Source: Deltaproteobacteria bacterium (lineage in GTDB: Bacteria; Desulfobacterota; Binatia; HRBIN30; JACQVA1). From it: a DNA stretch of 64,000 nt. This document shows positions 59,190 through 64,000 of this stretch, piece after piece. A program made the translations under genes and the position numbers. The stretch lies in NCBI GenBank assembly GCA_016178705.1, contig JACOST010000015.1:1-64000 (forward strand). The letters are read 5' to 3'. The stretch's first letter is position 1; every line of letters starts with the position of its first letter. Below the pieces are notes generated by a model. The model was not told where the DNA came from. It worked only from the letters and a program-made list of their open reading frames with translations, and made no database searches.

Positions 59190-59857
59190 GCATGTACCTC
59201 ATGAGTGATGTGCGGCCGGACTGTCACGGGCGGGAGCGGGCGCGCCGCGATCTTGCGCGCCTCGGCGGCGGGAATGCCGAGCATGCGCAGGATGCCGGCG
59301 GCGAGTTCCTCGTCCGCGTCGGCGCCGAGGGTGCCGGTGAGCTTGCCGCGCAGCGTAGCCCACACCGCGCCGCCGATCGCATAGCAGAGGAGCGATGCGC
59401 CACCGGCAGGAAAACGCCCGCGCTTCATACCGCGCCTGATGTCGCGTAGCACTCGGCGACCAAGCCCGGCTTCCATCTGCTCGTGGAACAGGGTTGCATG
59501 CACGGCGAACCACGCCCACATCGGATCATGGTCGACCATGCGCACCGTGTGGCGGATCGATACGGCCATGACCTCGGCGGCGTCATCGATCGCGGCCGTG
59601 AGCTTGTCGAGCGCACTGCCGTGCGCTTCAATTGCCTCGGCCGACGCTGCGGCAAGAATCGCGTCCTTCGAGTCGAAATAATTGTAGAAGGTGCCAAAGC
59701 CAACGTCGGCGGCCTCAGTGATATCGTTGATGGTCGCGGTGTCGACGCCCTTGCGGCTGAACACATGGTGGGCGGCAGCGATCAGCCGAGCGCGCGTCCG
59801 CAGCTTGCGCCGGTCTTGGCGCGTTGACGCGACGCTGAGAGCTGCTTGAGCGATCAT
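59186..59857 (-). CDS. TetR-family transcriptional regulator
   Basis: 223 residues. N-terminal helix-turn-helix (about 20-65: RARLIAAAHHVFSRKGVDTATINDITEAADVGFGTFYNYFDSKDAILAAA). The C-terminal ligand domain is helical and unassigned. Head of the minus-strand catabolic-looking set, coupled to FAH by ATGA, so it probably autoregulates that operon. The divergent cyclase-LuxR gene may also be controlled through the palindrome at 59862-59875. Confidence 0.92.
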   Translation of the reverse strand: MIAQAALSVASTRQDRRKLRTRARLIAAAHHVFSRKGVDTATINDITEAADVGFGTFYNYFDSKDAILAAASAEAIEAHGSALDKLTAAIDDAAEVMAVSIRHTVRMVDHDPMWAWFAVHATLFHEQMEAGLGRRVLRDIRRGMKRGRFPAGGASLLCYAIGGAVWATLRGKLTGTLGADADEELAAGILRMLGIPAAEARKIAARPLPPVTVRPHITHEVHA

Positions 59858-59861
59858 ATAC

Positions 59862-59875
59862 TGATGTCGATATCA
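59862..59875. promoter_or_regulatory. Candidate TetR operator
   Basis: TGATGTC-GATATCA, a 14-bp near-perfect palindrome (one mismatch), starts 4 bp upstream of the TetR start codon in the TetR/cyclase divergent region. Surrounding sequence is AT-rich (tatcaattaatgatgatgat), as for a promoter. Position and symmetry suggest autorepression. Confidence 0.5.
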
Positions 59876-59990
59876 ATTAATGATGATGATGTCAATTATG
59901 CCATCGCTTTGGTCGAGATCCGGACGCAGCCCAGGGAAATCAACCCTCCGGTTGATGTACTGGCGGTTTCGATCGACTACGATCTCGACC

Positions 59991-62900
59991 ATGTCGGATG
60001 CAGCAGGACACAGACCGGGCCTGCCGATGGGCATCGTCACGTTCTTGCTGACGGACGTTGAGGCTTCGACTCGACTCTGGCGCGAGGTGCCGCATGCCGC
60101 CGCGTTGATGGCCCGCCAGGCGGAGCTGATCGCCGCGGCCGTCGAGCGCCACGGTGGGGTGCGACCGATCGAGCAAGGGGAGGGCGACTCGATCGTTGCC
60201 GCCTTCGCGCGATCGAGCGACGCGTTGGCGGCGGCGCTTGAAGCGCAGCAAATGCTGCATGCCGAGCCGTGGCCCGATGGAGCGACCGTCCGCGTTCGCA
60301 TGGCCGTGCACACCGGTGAGGCGGAGTTGCGTGATGACTCCACCTACGGGGGAGAATCGATCATCCGTTGTGCGCGCATTCGCGGGCTCGCCCGCGGCGG
60401 CCATGTTCTGGTCTCAAACGCCACCGCGGCGCTGACGCAAGGACACGTGCCAGACGGGAGTACGCTGATCGAGGTGCATACCGTCACCCTCGACGGCTTC
60501 GATCTTCCCGAGCGCGTGTATCAGCTCCGCCACGCCGACCTGGCTCCGAGCGGGTCTCCCTTGCGGGTGGTGCCGCGGCAGAGTCTGCCGCTGTGGCCGA
60601 CGCCGCTCGTCGGCCGCGAGCGCGAGCGGCGCGAGGTCGCCGACCTTCTCGCGAGCGCACGGCTTGTCACCATCACCGGCGCAGGTGGATCGGGCAAGAC
60701 GCGGTTGACCCACGCAGTTGCTGAAGACCTCGCCGCCGGTTGGATCGACGGCGTCGCGTGGGTCGAGTTGGCCCGCCTGTCAGATGACACACAGGTCGCC
60801 GGCGCCGTGGCCAACGCCTGCGGTGCTCAAGAAGTTCCCGGGGCTTCGGTGGTAGACGTGCTGACTCAGCATCTGGCCACCGCCGAGATGCTGATCGTCT
60901 TCGACAACTGCGAGCACTTGCTCGCCGCCTGCGCGCATCTCGCCGACAGCATCGTGCGCGCCGCCAAGGGCGTTACGCTCCTGACCACCAGCCGCGAACC
61001 GCTCGGTGTGGCCGGCGAAGTTACGTGGCGCATTCCTTCGCTGGCCCTGCCGGCGGAAGGTGAGTGTGATGCCGCGCAACTGGCGCACTTTGACGCCATC
61101 CGCCTGTTTGTCGAGCGCGCCCATGCCGCTCGGTCTGACTTTGCACTCGATGCTACCAATGCCGTACAGGTCAGCCGCATCTGCCGGCGACTCGATGGCA
61201 TCCCGCTGGCGCTAGAGCTGGCAGCAGCCCGCGTGCGCGCACTGTCCCTCGACCGTCTCGCCGAAGGTTTAGATGATCGCTTCCGGTTGCTCACTGGCGG
61301 CGCTCGCACGGCGATGGCGCGGCAGCGCACCTTGTTGGCGTCGGTGGAGTGGAGCCACGACCTCATGGACGACGAGGAGCGCACGCTCTTCCGCCGCCTT
61401 GGCATCTTCGTCTCGTCGTTTACACTCGAAGCCGCGGAGGCGGTGGCAGCCGACGACGAACTCGACCGCCTCGTGGTCTTCGACGTCCTAGCGCGCCTGG
61501 TCGATAAGAGCCTTGTGCAGCACGCCGGCGATCGCTACCGGCTGCTCGAAACGCTGCGCCAGTATGCCCTCGAACGCGCCGCCGACGCCGGCGAGCTCGC
61601 GGAGGTTCGCGACCGTCACCTCGCGTGGTTCGTGCACCGCGCCGAGAGCTGGGCCCTCGATATGCAGCCCGCCACCATGGGCGGCCTTGAAGAGATCGCT
61701 TCCGAGGTACCCGATCTCCTCGCCGCCCTGGAGTGGTCACTCGCACCGCAACGGCGGTTGGCAGTGCCGCTGCTCTATCCGCTGCGTGAGCATTGGATCT
61801 ATCGCCGCGCGTATCAGGAGGTGCGCGCCATCGCGGGGCGAGCGCTCGGCACCTGCGCGGAGGGATCGGCGTCGTGGCTCGAGGCGCTGGCTCCGGTTGC
61901 CCTTCCCCTGGTCTTCGCCGCGGACCTTGCGTGGCTGCCTGCGGCACGTCGAGCGCTCGACGACGAAACCAAGGTGCTGCCGCCCAAGATTCGCGGTTTC
62001 ATCGAGTCGGCTGCGTCAATGTTCCCAGCCTTCGGTGGCCGGCGTGAAGGGATCGAAGGCCTACGCCGAGCGCTTGACGACGCCCGTGCCTGCGGTAGCC
62101 GGAACCTGGAGATCGGTTCCGTCGCCAACTTGGCCATGTTGCTGACGCAGATCGGCGACCGCGCCAACGCGCTGCCGCTGCTGGCCTGGTTGGAGCGCCA
62201 CTTACCGGCGGACTCTCCCATGACCTTCTTGCTTGTCGTTGCTTGCGCAGTCGCGAACACCTACGACGGCGCCTTTGATGACGCCGTAGCAGCTCTCCGT
62301 CTCCACTTCGAGAAGCCGCACGAAATCGGGATTGGCCCCGCCGCCGCCCTGGTGGCGTACCTCACTGAAGATAGAGAGCTCGCGCAGACGGCGTTGGCCG
62401 TCGTCGAGCGCAGCAATGTGACGGGAGTCTTCGAAGGGGCCAAGTGGTGGGCCGTGGCGAGCCTCGCCGTGCTCGACGGCAACGTCGCCGAGGCGCGGCG
62501 CTCCTTTCGCCGCGGTGTCGCGGTCGACCCATTGCCCAACCAGAAACTCTTCCTGCTCTGCTGCCACGCCGAGGTCGAGCTGGGCAGTGGTGATCTGGCG
62601 GCGGCCGAGGCGCTGCTCGACGAAGTGGAACGCGGCGGTGAGGGCACTGAGCTGCACATCATCATCGCCGGCTCCGGCTTGACGCGCGCCTACACTGAGC
62701 GCGAGCGCGGCAACGCGCCAGCGGCTCAGGCACGCGCGCACGCGGCACTGCAGCGCGCGGTGAAGCATGAGCTGGGCCTGGTAACGACGGACGCGCTCGA
62801 AGCGCTCACGATCCTGGCTGTCGACAGCGGAGACATGGCCTTGGCTGGCCGGCTCCTCGGTGCCGCGGAAGCGTTTCGACAGCGCACGGGCTACCGGCTG

Positions 62901-63263
62901 CGTCATGCGTACGAGCGGCGGGCGATCGAGGCGATCCGTGCACAGCTCGATCCGGCGCGCATCGAGGAAGGTGCGCGCCTGTCGCTTGAAGAGGCCGCCG
63001 AGTACGCGCAGCGCGGACGCGGTGAGCGCGGCCGCCCCGATCACGGCTGGGACAGTCTGACGCCGTCCGAGCAACGCGTCGTCGAGCTGGTCGCCGCCGG
63101 GCTGCCGAACCGCGATATCGCCGCCAAACTCTTCGTCAGTCTGGCGACGATCAAAACGCATCTCGTTCACGTCTACACCAAGCTCGACGTGCGCACGCGT
63201 ACGGAGCTTGCGGCAGCAGCGACCCGCAGAGGGCTTGGCGGCGAGGAAGGCGCGCAGCGATGA
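59991..63263 (+). CDS. Class III cyclase-like / STAND ATPase / LuxR-type regulator
   Basis: 1090 residues. Domain order: class III adenylate-cyclase-like domain (about 12-180; FLLTDVEASTRLW, VRMAVHTGEAELRD, YGG ... IIRCARIRGLARGG), STAND/NB-ARC-like ATPase (Walker A ITGAGGSGKTRLTHAV near 229; LIVFDNCEHLLAACA; LLTTSREPLG), helical TPR-like repeats (about 600-1000) and a LuxR HTH (about 1023-1080; LTPSEQRVVELVAAGLPNRDIAAKLFVSLATIKTHLVHVYTKL). In the usual YGPAVNRAARL of such cyclases the Asn is Ile here, so the cyclase domain may be a sensor only. ATG 59991 is used since the residues before it are not family-like; M50 is an alternative. The stop overlaps the P450 gene (ATGA). Confidence 0.88.
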   Translation: MSDAAGHRPGLPMGIVTFLLTDVEASTRLWREVPHAAALMARQAELIAAAVERHGGVRPIEQGEGDSIVAAFARSSDALAAALEAQQMLHAEPWPDGATVRVRMAVHTGEAELRDDSTYGGESIIRCARIRGLARGGHVLVSNATAALTQGHVPDGSTLIEVHTVTLDGFDLPERVYQLRHADLAPSGSPLRVVPRQSLPLWPTPLVGRERERREVADLLASARLVTITGAGGSGKTRLTHAVAEDLAAGWIDGVAWVELARLSDDTQVAGAVANACGAQEVPGASVVDVLTQHLATAEMLIVFDNCEHLLAACAHLADSIVRAAKGVTLLTTSREPLGVAGEVTWRIPSLALPAEGECDAAQLAHFDAIRLFVERAHAARSDFALDATNAVQVSRICRRLDGIPLALELAAARVRALSLDRLAEGLDDRFRLLTGGARTAMARQRTLLASVEWSHDLMDDEERTLFRRLGIFVSSFTLEAAEAVAADDELDRLVVFDVLARLVDKSLVQHAGDRYRLLETLRQYALERAADAGELAEVRDRHLAWFVHRAESWALDMQPATMGGLEEIASEVPDLLAALEWSLAPQRRLAVPLLYPLREHWIYRRAYQEVRAIAGRALGTCAEGSASWLEALAPVALPLVFAADLAWLPAARRALDDETKVLPPKIRGFIESAASMFPAFGGRREGIEGLRRALDDARACGSRNLEIGSVANLAMLLTQIGDRANALPLLAWLERHLPADSPMTFLLVVACAVANTYDGAFDDAVAALRLHFEKPHEIGIGPAAALVAYLTEDRELAQTALAVVERSNVTGVFEGAKWWAVASLAVLDGNVAEARRSFRRGVAVDPLPNQKLFLLCCHAEVELGSGDLAAAEALLDEVERGGEGTELHIIIAGSGLTRAYTERERGNAPAAQARAHAALQRAVKHELGLVTTDALEALTILAVDSGDMALAGRLLGAAEAFRQRTGYRLRHAYERRAIEAIRAQLDPARIEEGARLSLEEAAEYAQRGRGERGRPDHGWDSLTPSEQRVVELVAAGLPNRDIAAKLFVSLATIKTHLVHVYTKLDVRTRTELAAAATRRGLGGEEGAQR

Positions 63264-64000
63264 CTGACCAGGTTGATGCCCAAAGCGCAGCCCAACACGC
63301 GCCGATGGAGTTCGAAGGCAGCGAGCTGGATTTCTGGCAGGATCCGCACACGGCGTTGCGTGTGGCGCGCGAGCACCATCCGCTGGCGTGGCTGCGTGGA
63401 TTCTCGGCGTGGCTGGTTTTGCGCTACGGCGATGTTGAAGCGTTGCTCGGCGACCGGCGGCTGACCAGCGATTACGGCGGTCTCGCCGATGGCGCGCTTG
63501 GGCGCGTGTTCAGCGGCTTCCTCGCCAATCAGCAGGGCGCCACGCACGCCCGCTTGCGGCGTCTGGTGATCACCGCCTTCACGCCGCGGCGCATCGAAGA
63601 AGCGCGCCCGGCGATTCGTGACATTACGCAGCGGTTGCTCCGGTCCTTACCGTACGGCGAAGTCGTCGACTTTCAACGCACGGTCGCCGATGAACTAACG
63701 GTGCACGTGATCTGTCGCATCCTCGGAATTCCGGACGAGGACATCTCGCAGTTCTCCGCTTGGACCACACAGCTAACGAGCGGTTCCGCGTCGCCCGTGC
63801 CGTCGGACGAGGCGCAGCAGGCGGCAGCCAATCTGCACGAATACATCGGGGCGCTCGCCGCTCGTTGCCGATCTGCGCCACGCAACTCGCTCTTGGATGC
63901 GCTCATCGCTGCCGAGGCAGATGGACAGCGACTCACCTCCAACGAACTGGCGAACGTGGTCATGAGTCTGCTCATCGGCGGTCACGACTCGGTGCGCAGC
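63260..64000 (+). CDS. Cytochrome P450 (cut by window edge)
   Basis: The first 247 residues. AREHHPLAWLRGFSAWLVLRYGDVEALL near the start, helix C HARLRRLVITAFTPRRIEE (WxxxR-equivalent region), and the I-helix IGGHDS at the right edge. The usual (A/G)GxxT Thr is Ser here (GGHDS). The Cys heme-ligand loop lies beyond 64000. A soluble bacterial class I P450 hydroxylase is likely; substrate unknown. ATG 63260 overlaps the regulator stop by ATGA, so the pair is coupled. Confidence 0.9.
   Translation, partial: MTDQVDAQSAAQHAPMEFEGSELDFWQDPHTALRVAREHHPLAWLRGFSAWLVLRYGDVEALLGDRRLTSDYGGLADGALGRVFSGFLANQQGATHARLRRLVITAFTPRRIEEARPAIRDITQRLLRSLPYGEVVDFQRTVADELTVHVICRILGIPDEDISQFSAWTTQLTSGSASPVPSDEAQQAAANLHEYIGALAARCRSAPRNSLLDALIAAEADGQRLTSNELANVVMSLLIGGHDSVRS

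Overview
The window looks like chromosomal DNA of an uncultured, GC-rich, didermic (Gram-negative) bacterium of deltaproteobacterial or Binatota type. The evidence is an outer-membrane porin, a TonB-dependent receptor with TonB/ExbBD, ornithine-lipid genes, the LL-diaminopimelate aminotransferase route to lysine, and secreted cysteine-rich proteins of the CGxG...CDDGN class common in myxobacteria and relatives. The lineage is an inference. No rRNA, tRNA, CRISPR array, insertion sequence or replication origin was seen.

Region 1 (1-27.0 kb) reads as a phosphate-starvation island. CHAD-sixA is followed by a complete minus-strand porin-pstS-pstC-pstA-pstB-phoU-phoB-phoR series. Divergent from it are olsB-olsA (phosphorus-free ornithine lipid) and a small repeat protein. 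Then come exbD-exbD-exbB-tonB, a minus-strand set of three secreted proteins, and a plus-strand operon of a TonB-dependent receptor, four secreted or lipoprotein genes and a HEAT-repeat protein. I find six sites with the geometry of a PhoB box: two 7-mers 11 bp apart, followed after exactly 10 nt by a TA-starting -10-like hexamer. They lie before the porin, olsB, pstC, tonB, the large cysteine-rich gene and the TonB-dependent receptor. This suggests the uncharacterised receptor and secreted proteins belong to the same Pho regulon. Five of the secreted proteins end in the same roughly 120-residue module (possibly cohesin-like), and two others in the island carry dockerin-like calcium repeats. 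This is the best candidate for an undescribed system.

Region 2 (27.0-36.3 kb) is a defence cassette. It is a type I restriction-modification operon ordered hsdR-hsdS-(DUF5131)-(tcmP)-hsdM, with a radical-SAM-like three-cysteine protein and its methyltransferase-like partner inserted between hsdS and hsdM.

Region 3 (36.3-43.6 kb) is housekeeping: argH, a lipoprotein, dapF-dapA-dapB, convergent dapL, folK and a transaldolase-family gene. Region 4 (43.6-55.7 kb) is mixed. It holds a large secreted protein with a Thr/Pro stalk and a dockerin, a beta-helix/PKD secreted protein, a protein phosphatase, meaB, a C39-like lipoprotein, a membrane protein, sulfite/nitrite reductase, threonine synthase and a bacterial cereblon-type CULT-domain protein. 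Region 5 (55.7-64.0 kb) is a minus-strand TetR-FAH hydrolase-VOC dioxygenase-FAD oxidoreductase-GST set that looks catabolic, then a cyclase-STAND-LuxR regulator coupled to a cytochrome P450 cut by the window edge.

Dispersed repeats are a second theme: a MITE-like element with nested palindromes occurs twice (4801-4884 and 55209-55280), and several other palindromic repeat families sit between genes.
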